DNA from: Aggregatibacter kilianii
GTDB taxonomy: Bacteria > Pseudomonadota > Gammaproteobacteria > Enterobacterales > Pasteurellaceae
Reading direction: 5' to 3'
Length of the DNA: 64,000 bases
Assembly: GCF_003130255.1 (NCBI RefSeq)
Contig: NZ_NRCN01000001.1
Location: 924,501-988,500 of the forward strand
The position numbers and the translations under genes were made by a program. Positions 49,396 through 59,187 of the stretch are shown piece by piece. Each line of letters opens with the position of its first letter. The stretch's first letter is position 1. The notes under the pieces are model-generated. The model saw nothing but the letters and a program-made list of their open reading frames with translations. It made no database searches and had not been told where the DNA came from.

Positions 49396-49402
49396 TACCC
49401 CT
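49396..49402 (+). promoter_or_regulatory. NarP/NarL heptamer-like site upstream of nap
   Basis: TACCCCT fits the NarL/NarP heptamer TACYYMT exactly and lies between the FNR-like site and the -10-like element. A further TACCAAT lies near 49459. These would allow control by NarQ, whose gene is divergent from here. Only the heptamer match is seen directly. Confidence 0.45.
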
Positions 49403-49550
49403 TTATAGTGATATTAATTACCCAGCAACCAATTAATATGCAAGGCCTAAAAATAGGTTACCAATAACATCATTTATTGAAACGCCTGTTGCAGTGATTA
49501 CATTCAGTGTTGCCTAATTGGCACAGTGGAAACAACCAATTCAAATAAAA

Positions 49551-49835
49551 ATGAATAAAACAGATATTTTAACCATGGAAGAAGCGAAAGATTGGCACGT
49601 AGTCGGTTTGGTGGTGCAAGGAAACCCCAAAAAAATAGCCGCAATTCGTACCGCACTTTTAGCTATTCCGCACACAGAAGTTCCGACCTTTGATGAAAAA
49701 ATAGGAAAGATTGTTGCTGTTATGCAATCTCACGATCAGCATATCTTGCTTAAAAACATGGAATCTGTGAAAGATATTGACGGTGTTATTACCGTTTCGC
49801 TGATTTATCATCAACAAGATGAACAGCCTGAATAA
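49551..49835 (+). CDS. napD: NapA maturation chaperone NapD
   Basis: A 94-residue cytoplasmic chaperone that binds the Tat signal peptide of NapA and aids its maturation and export timing. The ferredoxin-like fold signature is WHVVGLVVQGNPKKIAAIRTALLAIPHTEVPTFDEKIGKIVAV, ending ITVSLIYHQQDEQ as in E. coli NapD. Start at 49551 gives a slightly long N-terminus; an alternative ATG at 49575 is closer to the family length. It is the first gene of the operon: napF, which precedes it in E. coli and H. influenzae, is absent. Confidence 0.93.
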   Translation: MNKTDILTMEEAKDWHVVGLVVQGNPKKIAAIRTALLAIPHTEVPTFDEKIGKIVAVMQSHDQHILLKNMESVKDIDGVITVSLIYHQQDEQPE

Positions 49836-49866
49836 CTCAAAAATCATATAGTGGGGGGAAAACACT

Positions 49867-52347
49867 ATGAATTTAAGTCGTAGAGACTTTATGAAAGCTA
49901 ATGCCGCCATGGCTGCAGCAACGGCTGCCGGATTAGCGATTCCGGTGAAAAATGTAGAAGCTACCGAATCCGAAATTAAATGGGATAAGGCGGTTTGTCG
50001 TTTCTGCGGTACCGGTTGTGCCGTATTAGTGGGAACCAAAGATGGTCGTGTCGTGGCATCACAAGGCGACCCGGATGCAGAAGTAAACCGTGGTTTAAAC
50101 TGTATCAAAGGTTACTTCTTACCGAAAATTATGTACGGTAAAGACCGCTTAACCCAGCCAATGTTACGTATGAAAGACGGTAAATACGATAAGAATGGCG
50201 ATTTCACACCAGTTAGTTGGGATGTAGCGTTTAAAACCATGGCAGAAAAATTCAAAGCTGCCGTAAAAGAATTAGGTCCAAACGGTGTGGGAATGTTCAG
50301 TTCCGGTCAAACCACCATCTTTGAAGGTTATGCCAAAGCCAAACTTTGGAAAGCCGGTTTCCGTTCTAACAATATCGACCCAAATGCCCGTCACTGTATG
50401 GCATCTGCGGCGGTCGCATTCATGCGTACTTTCGGTATGGATGAACCGATGGGTTGTTATAACGACATCGAAAATGCCGAAGCTTTTGTGCTTTGGGGTT
50501 CCAACATGGCTGAAATGCACCCGATCTTATGGTCCCGTATTACTGACCGTCGATTATCCAATCCGGATGTTAAAGTGGCGGTACTTTCCACCTATGAACA
50601 CCGTAGTTTCGAATTAGCCGATTATGGTTTAATCTTCAAACCGCAAACGGACTTGGTTATTTTAAACTACATTATCAATTACTTAATTCAAAACGATGCC
50701 ATTAACTGGGATTTCGTTAATAAACATACCAAATTTAAACGTGGTGAAACCGATATCGGTTATGGTTTACGTGATAATCACCCATTACAAAAAGCCGCTA
50801 AAAATCCAAACAGCGGTAAGATGTATGACAGTAACTTCGAAGAATTAAAAGCTTTAGTTTCTGAATACACCTTAGATAAAGCTCACGAAATGTCAGGCGT
50901 GCCTAAAGATGTATTGGAAGAGCTTGCGAAATTGTATGCGGATCCAAAACGTAAAGTGGTGTCTTATTGGACCATGGGCTTTAACCAACATACACGTGGT
51001 GTGTGGGCAAACCAGTTAATCTATAACATCCATCTATTAACCGGAAAAATTTCTATTCCGGGTTGTGGACCATTCTCCTTAACCGGTCAACCATCTGCTT
51101 GTGGTACAGCGCGTGAAGTGGGTACATTTATCCATCGTTTACCGGCCGACTTAGTGGTGACCAATCCAAAACACCGTGAAATTGCAGAAAAAATTTGGAA
51201 ATTGCCTGCAGGATTAATTACAGACGTGTTAGGTTTCCATGCCGTTGCGCAAAGCCGTGCATTAAAAGACGGCAAAATGCGTGTGTTATGGCAAATGTGT
51301 ACCAATAATATGCAAGGCGGTCCAAATATCAACGAGGAAACCTTCCCGGGCTGGCGTAATCCGGATAACTTTATCGTGGTTTCCGACCCATACCCAACTG
51401 TTTCCTGCTTAGCGGCTGATTTAATGCTTCCAACAGCAATGTGGGTAGAAAAAGAAGGCGCTTATGGTAACGCAGAGCGTCGTACCCAATTCTGGCGTCA
51501 ACAAGTGAAAGCGCCGGGTGAAGCAAAATCTGACGTATGGCAGTTAGTGGAATTCTCTAAATATTTCACTACCGATGAAATGTGGCCGGCAGAAATTTTA
51601 GAGAAAAATCCGGAATATAAAGGTAAAACCTTATATGAAGTATTGTATCGCAACGGTCAAGTAGATAAATTCCCACTAAGCGATCTTGCTGAAGGTCAAT
51701 TAAACGATGAATCTCATTATTTTGGTTTCTATTTACATAAAGGATTGTTTGAAGAATACGCATCATTCGGTCGTGGTCATGGTCATGACTTAGCGCCGTT
51801 CGATATGTATCACAAGGCACGTGGTTTGCGTTGGCCGGTTGTGGACGGTAAAGAAACCTTATGGCGTTACCGTGAAGGTTATGACCCGTACGTTAAAGAA
51901 GGTGAAGGTGTGGCGTTCTACGGTTACCCGGATAAAAAAGCGATTATTCTTGCTGTGCCTTATGAACCACCAGCAGAATCACCGGATGCTGAATACGATT
52001 TATGGTTATGTACCGGCCGTGTATTAGAGCACTGGCACACAGGTACAATGACCCGTCGTGTACCGGAATTGCACCGTTCCTTCCCGAATAATGTTGTTTG
52101 GATGCACCCGAACGATGCGCAAAAACGCGGATTACGCCATGGCGATAAGATTAAAATCGCCTCACGTCGCGGTGAAATGATTTCTTACTTAGATACCCGT
52201 GGTCGTAATAAAGTACCGGAAGGCTTGGTTTACACCACCTTCTTTGACGCAGGACAGTTAGCCAATAAGTTAACATTGGATGCAACTGACCCAATTTCCA
52301 AAGAAACCGACTTTAAGAAATGTGCGGTAAAAGTGGAAAAAGCTTAA
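49867..52347 (+). CDS. napA: Periplasmic nitrate reductase catalytic subunit NapA
   Basis: An 826-residue Mo-bis-MGD enzyme that reduces nitrate to nitrite in the periplasm. A twin-arginine signal (SRRDFMK at 4-10) is cleaved after about residue 32. The 4Fe-4S motif is [10 protein letters not shown] with the last Cys in GLNCIKGYF. The Mo-ligand Cys is in [18 protein letters not shown]. The C-terminal MopB domain has [19 protein letters not shown] and a terminal [10 protein letters not shown]. It receives electrons from NapC or NapGH via NapB. It follows napD by 31 bases behind a GGGGGAA site. Confidence 0.98.
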   Translation: MNLSRRDFMKANAAMAAATAAGLAIPVKNVEATESEIKWDKAVCRFCGTGCAVLVGTKDGRVVASQGDPDAEVNRGLNCIKGYFLPKIMYGKDRLTQPMLRMKDGKYDKNGDFTPVSWDVAFKTMAEKFKAAVKELGPNGVGMFSSGQTTIFEGYAKAKLWKAGFRSNNIDPNARHCMASAAVAFMRTFGMDEPMGCYNDIENAEAFVLWGSNMAEMHPILWSRITDRRLSNPDVKVAVLSTYEHRSFELADYGLIFKPQTDLVILNYIINYLIQNDAINWDFVNKHTKFKRGETDIGYGLRDNHPLQKAAKNPNSGKMYDSNFEELKALVSEYTLDKAHEMSGVPKDVLEELAKLYADPKRKVVSYWTMGFNQHTRGVWANQLIYNIHLLTGKISIPGCGPFSLTGQPSACGTAREVGTFIHRLPADLVVTNPKHREIAEKIWKLPAGLITDVLGFHAVAQSRALKDGKMRVLWQMCTNNMQGGPNINEETFPGWRNPDNFIVVSDPYPTVSCLAADLMLPTAMWVEKEGAYGNAERRTQFWRQQVKAPGEAKSDVWQLVEFSKYFTTDEMWPAEILEKNPEYKGKTLYEVLYRNGQVDKFPLSDLAEGQLNDESHYFGFYLHKGLFEEYASFGRGHGHDLAPFDMYHKARGLRWPVVDGKETLWRYREGYDPYVKEGEGVAFYGYPDKKAIILAVPYEPPAESPDAEYDLWLCTGRVLEHWHTGTMTRRVPELHRSFPNNVVWMHPNDAQKRGLRHGDKIKIASRRGEMISYLDTRGRNKVPEGLVYTTFFDAGQLANKLTLDATDPISKETDFKKCAVKVEKA

Positions 52348-52365
52348 AAAAACGGTGAGAAAACA

Positions 52366-52387
52366 GACCGCACTTTATGGTGCGGTC
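52366..52387 (+). other. USS hairpin between napA and napG
   Basis: GACCGCAC (52366-52373) pairs with GTGCGGTC (52380-52387) around a 6-base loop, right after the napA stop and just before the napG start. There is no T-run, so it is probably a mRNA-stabilising or attenuating stem inside the operon rather than a full terminator. Both arms are uptake-signal cores. Confidence 0.6.
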
Positions 52388-52396
52388 ATTAAGACA

Positions 52397-53230
52397 ATGA
52401 AAAAATCAACTGTAACACCTGAGCGCCGAAAATTCCTCAAAGAAGCAACCCGTACTGCGGGTGGTTTAGTTGGGCTCGGCTTCTTATTAGGTTTACAACA
52501 AAAACAAAGTTTAGCCCGTGAAGGGGTGGCATTGCGTCCGCCGTTTGCCATTGAGGATGACGAGAAGTTTGCTGCCGCCTGCATTCGTTGCGGTCAATGT
52601 GTGCAAGCTTGCCCGTACGACATGTTGCATTTGGCGTCGTTGCTTTCACCTATGGAAGCCGGCACACCGTATTTTATTGCGCGGGATAAACCTTGCGAAA
52701 TGTGTCCGGACATTCCTTGTGCGCATGCCTGCCCAAGCGGCGCGTTAGATCGTGATGCGCAGGATATTAATGAATCCCGTATGGGGCTTTCCGTATTACT
52801 GGATCATGAAACCTGTCTTAACTGGCAAGGCTTACGTTGTGATGTATGTTATCGGGTTTGTCCGTTAATTGACAAAGCCATCACGTTAGAACGCCACCGT
52901 AATGAACGTACCGGTAAGCACGCCGTGTTTATTCCGACAGTACATTCTGACGCTTGTACCGGTTGCGGTAAATGTGAACAGGCTTGTGTATTGGAAGAAG
53001 CGGCAATCAAAGTATTACCAATGTCTCTAGCTAAAGGTATGTTGGGTAAACATTATCGTTTGGGTTGGGAAGAAAAATCGAAAGCAGGACATTCTCTTGC
53101 TCCGGACGATTTGATTTCCATGCCGACCCGATTGCCGGATGGTATAGCGCCACCAGCCGGAGCCATTCCGGCAACAGGCGTGGAAGAAATCCCAGAGCCA
53201 ATTTTGGCGCCGGTATTAGGAGGTAAGTAA
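52397..53230 (+). CDS. napG: Quinol dehydrogenase ferredoxin subunit NapG
   Basis: A 277-residue periplasmic four-cluster iron-sulfur protein. A Tat-type signal (RRKFLK, hydrophobic [12 protein letters not shown]) precedes four Cys-rich motifs: [43 protein letters not shown] and [11 protein letters not shown]. With NapH it passes electrons from the quinol pool to the NapAB complex, an alternative to NapC. I take the ATG at 52397 ([11 protein letters not shown]); an earlier frame start runs through the hairpin. It shares the TAATG overlap with napH. Confidence 0.94.
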   Translation: MKKSTVTPERRKFLKEATRTAGGLVGLGFLLGLQQKQSLAREGVALRPPFAIEDDEKFAAACIRCGQCVQACPYDMLHLASLLSPMEAGTPYFIARDKPCEMCPDIPCAHACPSGALDRDAQDINESRMGLSVLLDHETCLNWQGLRCDVCYRVCPLIDKAITLERHRNERTGKHAVFIPTVHSDACTGCGKCEQACVLEEAAIKVLPMSLAKGMLGKHYRLGWEEKSKAGHSLAPDDLISMPTRLPDGIAPPAGAIPATGVEEIPEPILAPVLGGK

Positions 53231-54111
53231 TGGCTAATGCACCGAAACTTGCCGGGCGGGAAGCCAGAGAAAAACTAGGTTGGTGGTACGCCAATCGCTT
53301 CTTATTTTGGCGACGTGTAAGCCAACTAAGCATTTTGTTGATGTTTTTAAGTGGGCCTTATTTTGGCGTTTGGATTTTAAAGGGCAATTATAGCGGAAGT
53401 ATGCTTTTCGACATAATTCCGTTAAGCGATCCGTTGATTACCTTGGAAAGCCTGGCTAGCGGTCATTTACCGGGTATTCTAACCCTCAGTGGTGCATTGA
53501 TTATCTTTGTAACCTATGCATTGTTGGGCAGTAAGGTTTTCTGCGGTTGGGTTTGTCCGTTAAATGTCGTGACCGATTGCGCCGCTTGGATCCGTCGCAA
53601 GCTAGGTATTCGCCAAACGGCAAAAGTCCCTCGCACTTTACGCTATGCCATCTTAGTGATGATTTTAGTCGGCAGTGCGGTAAGTGGCTTGTTATTGTGG
53701 GAATGGGTCAATCCCGTTGCCGCATTAGGAAGAGCCTTAATTTATAGCTTTGGCGCAACAACTTGGTTAATCTTAGTTGTTTTCTTGTTTGATTTATTCA
53801 TTGTCGAACACGGATGGTGCGGACACCTTTGCCCAATTGGTGCGACGTATGGTGTTATCGGTGCAAAAAGTCTGCTTCGGATTAAAGTGATTGACCGGGC
53901 AAGATGCGATAATTGCATGGATTGCTACAACGTTTGTCCGGAACCTCACGTGTTACGTTCACCATTACACGGAAAAAATAATGAAAGCCTACTTGTGCTT
54001 TCGCAAGATTGTATCAGTTGCGGGCGTTGTATTGATGTCTGCGCTGAAAAAGTATTCACCTTTAGCCATAGGTTTAATAACGATATTCCTGTCGTCAATT
54101 TAAACCAATAA
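53230..54111 (+). CDS. napH: Quinol dehydrogenase membrane subunit NapH
   Basis: A 293-residue inner membrane protein with about four transmembrane segments (residues ~32-50, 73-95, 138-158, 172-192). Two cytoplasmic CxxxCP motifs (CGWVCPLNVV, CGHLCPIGAT) and two 4Fe-4S motifs near the C-terminus (CDNCMDCYNVCPE, CISCGRCIDVCAE) are present. It docks NapG to the membrane and links menaquinol or ubiquinol oxidation to nitrate reduction. One-base overlap with napG. Confidence 0.94.
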   Translation: MANAPKLAGREAREKLGWWYANRFLFWRRVSQLSILLMFLSGPYFGVWILKGNYSGSMLFDIIPLSDPLITLESLASGHLPGILTLSGALIIFVTYALLGSKVFCGWVCPLNVVTDCAAWIRRKLGIRQTAKVPRTLRYAILVMILVGSAVSGLLLWEWVNPVAALGRALIYSFGATTWLILVVFLFDLFIVEHGWCGHLCPIGATYGVIGAKSLLRIKVIDRARCDNCMDCYNVCPEPHVLRSPLHGKNNESLLVLSQDCISCGRCIDVCAEKVFTFSHRFNNDIPVVNLNQ

Positions 54112-54148
54112 AAATAAAAAATTTCCATCATTCGGGGGAGTGATTAAA

Positions 54149-54598
54149 ATGACTAGAAAAAACCTCTTTGCTTTTAGCAGTGCTGTATTCGTGGCATTGT
54201 TTGCGACGTCTGTTATGGCAGAACAATCAAACAAGGGTGCCGGAGACTTTTTCAATAATTCACCGGAAAGTGTAGCACCGGCATTCCACGATGCACCGAA
54301 ACAAAGTGAATTACCTGCATTAAATTATGTTAACCAACCACCAATGGTGCCACATAGTGTCAAAAACTATCAGGTCACTAAAAATGTTAACCAATGCTTA
54401 AACTGCCACAGTGTTGAAGCATCTCGTATCACCGGTGCAACCCGTATCAGTCCGACCCACTTTGCGGATCGCGATGGTAATATCGGCTCCAGTTCATCAC
54501 CACGTCGTTACTTCTGCTTACAGTGCCATGTTTCACAGTCAGAAGTCGAGCCAATCGTACCAAATGAATTTAAACCAATGAAAGGCTACGGTAAGTAA
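54149..54598 (+). CDS. napB: Periplasmic diheme cytochrome NapB
   Basis: A 149-residue diheme c-type cytochrome that delivers electrons to NapA. A Sec signal peptide ends VMA. Two heme-binding motifs, CLNCH and CLQCH, are separated by about 40 residues with conserved distal His in SPTHFADRDG. I take the ATG at 54149, well spaced from a GGGGGAG site; an in-frame GTG three codons earlier is also possible. It is followed by napC after 13 bases. Confidence 0.95.
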   Translation: MTRKNLFAFSSAVFVALFATSVMAEQSNKGAGDFFNNSPESVAPAFHDAPKQSELPALNYVNQPPMVPHSVKNYQVTKNVNQCLNCHSVEASRITGATRISPTHFADRDGNIGSSSSPRRYFCLQCHVSQSEVEPIVPNEFKPMKGYGK

Positions 54599-54611
54599 TT
54601 AAGAGGTGACT

Positions 54612-55247
54612 ATGTCAAAGAAAAAACCAAATATTCTAATGCGACTTTGGCGTTGGTTTAGATCGCCTAGCCGTATCGCGGTAGGAACCATTATTGTTCT
54701 ATCTTTTATCGGCGGAATTTTATCTTGGGTGGGCTTCAACTACGGTTTAGAACAAACTAATACGGAACAATTCTGTTCCGGTTGCCATACAAATGACGCA
54801 TACCCGGAATACTTACACAGCGTGCACTATCAAACTCGTACAGGCGTAGGCGCTAGCTGCCCGGATTGCCACGTTCCTCATGAGTTTGGTCCAAAAATGT
54901 GGCGAAAAATGGTCGCAGCTAAAGAGGTTTACGCTCATTATATGGGCTTAACCGATACGCTTGAGAAATTTAACGCACGTCGTCCACACATGGCGGAAAA
55001 TGAATGGGCGCGTATGAAAGCTAACAATTCTCAAGAATGTCGTAACTGCCATAAAATGGATCGCATGGACTTCTCTCAACAAAAAACCGTGGCGCAAAAA
55101 ATGCATAAATTTGCTCAAGAAAACGGCAAAACCTGTATTGACTGCCATAAAGGTATTGCACACAACTTACCGGATATGAGTAAAGTTGCTCCGGGTTGGT
55201 TGCAAGGTGCTGAGGTTGAGCCGGCTGAGTCAAAAGACAAAAAATAA
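54612..55247 (+). CDS. napC: Membrane tetraheme cytochrome NapC
   Basis: A 211-residue quinol dehydrogenase of the NapC/NirT family. One N-terminal membrane anchor (about 22-43) precedes a periplasmic tetraheme domain with CSGCH, CPDCH, CRNCH and CIDCH motifs. It oxidises menaquinol and reduces NapB. It is the last gene of the operon, completing napDAGHBC. Its C-terminal ESKDKK tail is variable. Confidence 0.96.
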   Translation: MSKKKPNILMRLWRWFRSPSRIAVGTIIVLSFIGGILSWVGFNYGLEQTNTEQFCSGCHTNDAYPEYLHSVHYQTRTGVGASCPDCHVPHEFGPKMWRKMVAAKEVYAHYMGLTDTLEKFNARRPHMAENEWARMKANNSQECRNCHKMDRMDFSQQKTVAQKMHKFAQENGKTCIDCHKGIAHNLPDMSKVAPGWLQGAEVEPAESKDKK

Positions 55248-55290
55248 ATCGGTTGAAAAACGTTAAATTTTTTCACCGCACTTTAAAATA

Positions 55291-55319
55291 AAAATAGGCA
55301 CCTTGAAGGTGCCTATTTT
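55291..55319. terminator. nap operon terminator
   Basis: AAAATAGGCACC pairs with GGTGCCTATTTT around TTGA, giving a 12-bp palindrome, 44 bases after napC. The flanking A and T runs make it work on both strands, so it also ends the convergent gss gene. Confidence 0.9.
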
Positions 55320-55333
55320 GATCTTCTCTAAAT

Positions 55334-57229
55334 CTATTTTATCTTCTGTGTAAATGCCTTATCACTTAATATACGCAATGGTTGCATATCGCTATTACCG
55401 ACAATCACACGGGTTGGATCGGAACGTAAACAGCTACCGGCATAATGCCCACCTACGGTGAAAGTGCACACTTGCACATACAGATCTTCAACTTTAGGCA
55501 AGCACCATAACTGTTGATAAATGTTCTCTTGTTTACCAAAACGCCCATTTGTACTGTCTAGCACGCTTTTACATTCGCCAATAAGTTTCACATTATCACC
55601 GCGTCGACCAGCAATCGGTTTTTGAGCATATCCGTTGGCTATTAGTTCCTGTGTGAGCTCAAATCCTGCTTCTAGCAGATAACGGTGATTCGGGAACAGT
55701 GACCACAACACCGGTAAAATGGCTTTGTTACTCGGAATCGCCGTCCACAAGGGCTCATAAACTAACACTTCTGGTCGAAGTAACACGTCAATTAACCGCA
55801 CTTTATCTTCCGGATAACCAGTACGAATCGGTGGGGCAACCTCACGACCCGTGGTATCTTCGCGTAATTGTTCCAGCACAGTTTCCCACGCCCAGGTTTT
55901 CCATACGCTTTGAACTCGTTGGTTTTCATCGTCTAATAATTGTCCACGCGTATCCCAATGTAGTCCTTCTGTACCGTGAATAATCTTCGTTTTAAAACCA
56001 GCTTGAGTTAGCGCATCACGCATAAACAGAGCGTGATACTCTTCTTCTGCATCATGGTCCTGCATAATGTGTACTAGCGGCGTGGCACAGCTATGTTTCC
56101 AACTATCCGCTAATGCATTGCGTAAGCCTTCACTCGGATCATGCCCTGCGCTAAGACCTGCTTGTTTTGCCCAACGTGGCAAAATTGCTCCCGCTTCGGC
56201 ATGACAAGACGCGGAATCGGCATTGTATTCATACACTTTCAAACCCCGCTCATCCAAACAGAAATCCAATCTTCCACTGATGGTCTGATAACGACGATTT
56301 TGCCAAGATAACCGCAGGCGAGGCCAAAGCAGTTTCGGAATATTGAAATATTGTAATAAACTATCGTCTTTGAGCACCTTATCGGTGGCATGCAAATACA
56401 TTAAATGTAACTCATTGGTGGCACGAATTAGTTCATGTTGTGCGCTTTCAGAAAGCGCAAAATAACGATATTGATCACCATGATTCACAATATGTCCTTG
56501 CATTGCGTTAACATAAGCAGCCTCTAACGGTTTTGTTTCATCAAGCCAGTTTATTGAAAACTGTCCTTGATTTTCAATGTGTTCCGCATAAATTTTGAGT
56601 TTATCCGGTTCCGTCATGGGTTGCGGCAGGCTAAATTCCTCGTTATCCGTTTGAATCATCCAACCAAGGATTTGGGTATCATCAAAAGTATCCTGTAAGC
56701 GATAACCATCTTCTGTAACTGTCATCGGTAATTCACGGGTCCATTGTTGACCGCTTGGTAGACGGGAATGAATTACATTTTGCTCAGCAATGCGTACCCT
56801 GTCTGTCAGCACTTCAGTAATAATAGCTACATGACCAGTATGTTTGAACTCACCACCTTCCTGCCAAATTAGCAATGCACCACATTCTGGCACTCGCTTA
56901 CCGCCATTGGCAAAGGCTTGTAGCGGCAACAAAGCATCATTGACCACTTGCCGCAGAAAACGAAGAGAAAAGATTTCATACGCCATGCCAACATCGGTGA
57001 ACACCATGCCGTAATTTAGATAAAGATAGCGACGAGCGAATTCCACACATTGCCATTTGTAACCCATATATTCACCACCAAGGTAGCTACGAAAAGCCGC
57101 GTCGTCAGGGTATTCCTTCGCATCTACCGTGTTGTAGTCCGAAGAATAAATGGCAACGCCGCCGGGTGCATAACCCAACAGACTACCGAAAGGATCATGT
57201 GTTGTGATATTAGGTGAACGATCCGGCAT
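55334..57229 (-). CDS. gss: Bifunctional glutathionylspermidine synthetase/amidase
   Basis: A 631-residue enzyme that joins glutathione to spermidine and can also hydrolyse the product. The N-terminal CHAP amidase domain has Cys61 in YKWQCVEFARRYLYLNYG and His in HTGHVAI. The C-terminal ATP-grasp synthetase domain has LDFCLDERGLKVYEYNADSAS, and later LLEAGFEL, YAQKPIAGRRGDNVKL. The two-domain order and length match E. coli Gss (619). Glutathionylspermidine can form mixed disulfides with proteins under oxidative stress. It is transcribed alone, convergent with nap, next to the peroxiredoxin/oxyR genes. Confidence 0.95.
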   Translation of the reverse strand: MPDRSPNITTHDPFGSLLGYAPGGVAIYSSDYNTVDAKEYPDDAAFRSYLGGEYMGYKWQCVEFARRYLYLNYGMVFTDVGMAYEIFSLRFLRQVVNDALLPLQAFANGGKRVPECGALLIWQEGGEFKHTGHVAIITEVLTDRVRIAEQNVIHSRLPSGQQWTRELPMTVTEDGYRLQDTFDDTQILGWMIQTDNEEFSLPQPMTEPDKLKIYAEHIENQGQFSINWLDETKPLEAAYVNAMQGHIVNHGDQYRYFALSESAQHELIRATNELHLMYLHATDKVLKDDSLLQYFNIPKLLWPRLRLSWQNRRYQTISGRLDFCLDERGLKVYEYNADSASCHAEAGAILPRWAKQAGLSAGHDPSEGLRNALADSWKHSCATPLVHIMQDHDAEEEYHALFMRDALTQAGFKTKIIHGTEGLHWDTRGQLLDDENQRVQSVWKTWAWETVLEQLREDTTGREVAPPIRTGYPEDKVRLIDVLLRPEVLVYEPLWTAIPSNKAILPVLWSLFPNHRYLLEAGFELTQELIANGYAQKPIAGRRGDNVKLIGECKSVLDSTNGRFGKQENIYQQLWCLPKVEDLYVQVCTFTVGGHYAGSCLRSDPTRVIVGNSDMQPLRILSDKAFTQKIK

Positions 57230-57335
57230 AACAACTCCGAAAAAGTAAATCAGGACAATAGTATAGATCTTTTAAGACATTGCCCCCAAAGGATTTATAA
57301 AAAGATTTTGTTAAAATTAATATTTAAACAAAAAG

Positions 57336-57366
57336 AAAAAAGGGCGCTAGATTAGCGCCCAAAAAG
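57336..57366 (-). terminator. Prx5-Grx terminator
   Basis: GGGCGCTA (57342-57349) pairs with TAGCGCCC (57353-57360), with a T-run on the minus strand (complement of AAAAAA before it). It is 34 bases after the peroxiredoxin stop. Confidence 0.9.
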
Positions 57367-57393
57367 AAGAGTTTTATAGTTATGATTATTGGA

Positions 57394-58122
57394 TTATTTT
57401 GCGAAATACGCTTCTAAATCATCGCTACCACCGATGTGTTTACCACCGATGAACACTTGTGGTACAGTCGCACGACCGGAAACAGCACGTACGCTTACGA
57501 TAGTTGCATCATGACCTAACACGATTTCTTCAAAACTTAAGCCTTTTTCATGTAACATTTGTTTTGCTTTCGCACAGAACGGACAACCAGGTTTAGTGAA
57601 GATCGCAATGGATTCTTGAACTTGGTGTTGTGGTGCGATGAATTTCAACATAGTATCTGCATCAGATACTTTGAATGGGTCGCCCGGTTCGTTTGGTTCA
57701 ATGAACATTTTTTCTACTACACCGTTTTTCACCAGCATAGAATAACGCCATGAACGTTTGCCGAAACCTAAATCTTCTTTACCTACCAACATACCCATGC
57801 CTTCAGTGAATTCACCGTTACCATCCGGAACAAAAGTGATGTTCTCGGCTTTTTCATCTTCTTTCCATGCGTTCATTACGAAAGTATCGTTCACGGAAAC
57901 AACAAGAATGTCATCAACGCCGTATTTTTTGAATACAGGTGCTAATTCATTATAACGTGGTAAGTGAGAAGAAGAACAAGTTGGTGTGAATGCACCCGGT
58001 AATGAGAATACGATGACGGTTTTGTTATCAAATAATTCAGATGTTGTTACGTCAACCCATTTGTCGCCTTGACGGGTGCGGAATGTAACCTGAGGAACTT
58101 TTTTTCCTTCCATAGTAGACAT
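57394..58122 (-). CDS. Hybrid peroxiredoxin 5-glutaredoxin
   Basis: A 242-residue fusion. Residues ~1-165 are a Prx5-type peroxiredoxin with peroxidatic Cys49 in [16 protein letters not shown]. Residues ~170-242 are a glutaredoxin with CPFC and the [21 protein letters not shown]-binding block. The fusion reduces hydrogen peroxide and alkyl peroxides directly with glutathione. It corresponds to the well-studied hybrid Prx5 of H. influenzae. It is divergent from oxyR with about 155 bases between, so OxyR control is likely. Confidence 0.95.
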   Translation of the reverse strand: MSTMEGKKVPQVTFRTRQGDKWVDVTTSELFDNKTVIVFSLPGAFTPTCSSSHLPRYNELAPVFKKYGVDDILVVSVNDTFVMNAWKEDEKAENITFVPDGNGEFTEGMGMLVGKEDLGFGKRSWRYSMLVKNGVVEKMFIEPNEPGDPFKVSDADTMLKFIAPQHQVQESIAIFTKPGCPFCAKAKQMLHEKGLSFEEIVLGHDATIVSVRAVSGRATVPQVFIGGKHIGGSDDLEAYFAK

Positions 58123-58222
58123 AGATTTTTCTCCTATCTATAAGTGTTGCTGTGAATTAGAAACTTCGCTTAAACTGCAGGCTGTCTCTAAAGATACTGT
58201 GAATTATAGGTAAAATTATGAT

Positions 58223-58237
58223 ATAGTCACAATCAAT
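58223..58237. promoter_or_regulatory. Possible OxyR half-site between prx5 and oxyR
   Basis: ATAG-N7-CAAT (58223-58237) resembles one half of the OxyR pattern ATAG-N7-CTAT, with one mismatch. The other half is not convincing. The divergent arrangement of the peroxiredoxin gene and oxyR makes an OxyR site here plausible, but the sequence evidence is weak. Confidence 0.3.
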
Positions 58238-58279
58238 TAATTCTATCCTTTTAATTGTTACTTTCTATAATGAGGACCT

Positions 58280-59176
58280 ATGAATATTCGCGATTTAGAA
58301 TACCTTGTGGCACTTGCCGAACACAAGCATTTTCGTCGTGCGGCAGACTCTTGTCATGTGAGCCAACCCACATTAAGCGGACAAATTCGTAAGCTGGAAG
58401 ACGAACTCGGCATTATTTTATTGGAACGCACCAGCCGTAAGGTGTTGTTCACCCAATCGGGTTTATTGTTGGTCAATCAAGCCAAAACCATATTGCGTGA
58501 AGTAAAATTATTAAAAGAAATGGCGAGTAATCAAGGCAAAGAAATGACCGGCCCACTACATATCGGCGTCATCCCAACGATAGGGCCTTATTTAATGCCC
58601 CATATTGTGCCTGCGCTACAACAAGCCTTTCCTGAATTGGAATTATTCCTGTACGAAGCACAAACCCACCAATTATTGGAACAGCTTGAAACCGGTCGCC
58701 TAGACTGCGCTATTGTTGCTTCCGTACGTGAAACAGAACCTTTCATCGAGGTGCCGTTATTTACTGAAAAAATGTTACTGGCCATTTCTGAACAACACCC
58801 TTGGGCAACAGAAAGCACTATGTCGATGTCTATGCTAAAAGATCGTGAAATGTTAATGCTGGATGATGGCCACTGCTTGCGTAACCAAGCCCTTGGTTAT
58901 TGCTTTACTGCCGGTGCAAAAGAAAATTCCCACTTCCAGGCTACAAGCTTAGAAACCTTGCGTAACATGGTGGCCGCCAATGCAGGCATGACATTAATGC
59001 CGCAATTGGCAGTATTAAGTGAAGGGGCCCGTGGCGGCGTAAAATATTTACCATGCCATTCGCCGGAACCTTCTCGTGATGTCATTTTAGTCTATCGTCC
59101 CGGTTCTCCGCTCCGCGCCCGTTATGAGCGCATTGCAGATGCCGTCGCTAATTCGGTTAAATCTATTTTATCTTAA
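58280..59176 (+). CDS. oxyR: Peroxide-sensing LysR-type regulator OxyR
   Basis: A 298-residue regulator. The N-terminal winged HTH is [44 protein letters not shown]. The redox-active cysteines are Cys199 (GHCLRNQ) and Cys208 (GYCFTAG), exactly the E. coli positions. Peroxide forms a disulfide that activates transcription of antioxidant genes. It lies divergent to the hybrid peroxiredoxin and 11 bases before fabR, as oxyR-fabR are close in many gamma-proteobacteria. An ATGAGGACC-type ribosome site precedes the ATG. Confidence 0.97.
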   Translation: MNIRDLEYLVALAEHKHFRRAADSCHVSQPTLSGQIRKLEDELGIILLERTSRKVLFTQSGLLLVNQAKTILREVKLLKEMASNQGKEMTGPLHIGVIPTIGPYLMPHIVPALQQAFPELELFLYEAQTHQLLEQLETGRLDCAIVASVRETEPFIEVPLFTEKMLLAISEQHPWATESTMSMSMLKDREMLMLDDGHCLRNQALGYCFTAGAKENSHFQATSLETLRNMVAANAGMTLMPQLAVLSEGARGGVKYLPCHSPEPSRDVILVYRPGSPLRARYERIADAVANSVKSILS

Positions 59177-59187
59177 CGGAGCACTCC

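Noticed and set aside
58206..58250. A full tetra-nucleotide OxyR operator
   Set aside because: Only one ATAG-N7-CAAT half fits; the other two elements do not keep the spacing.
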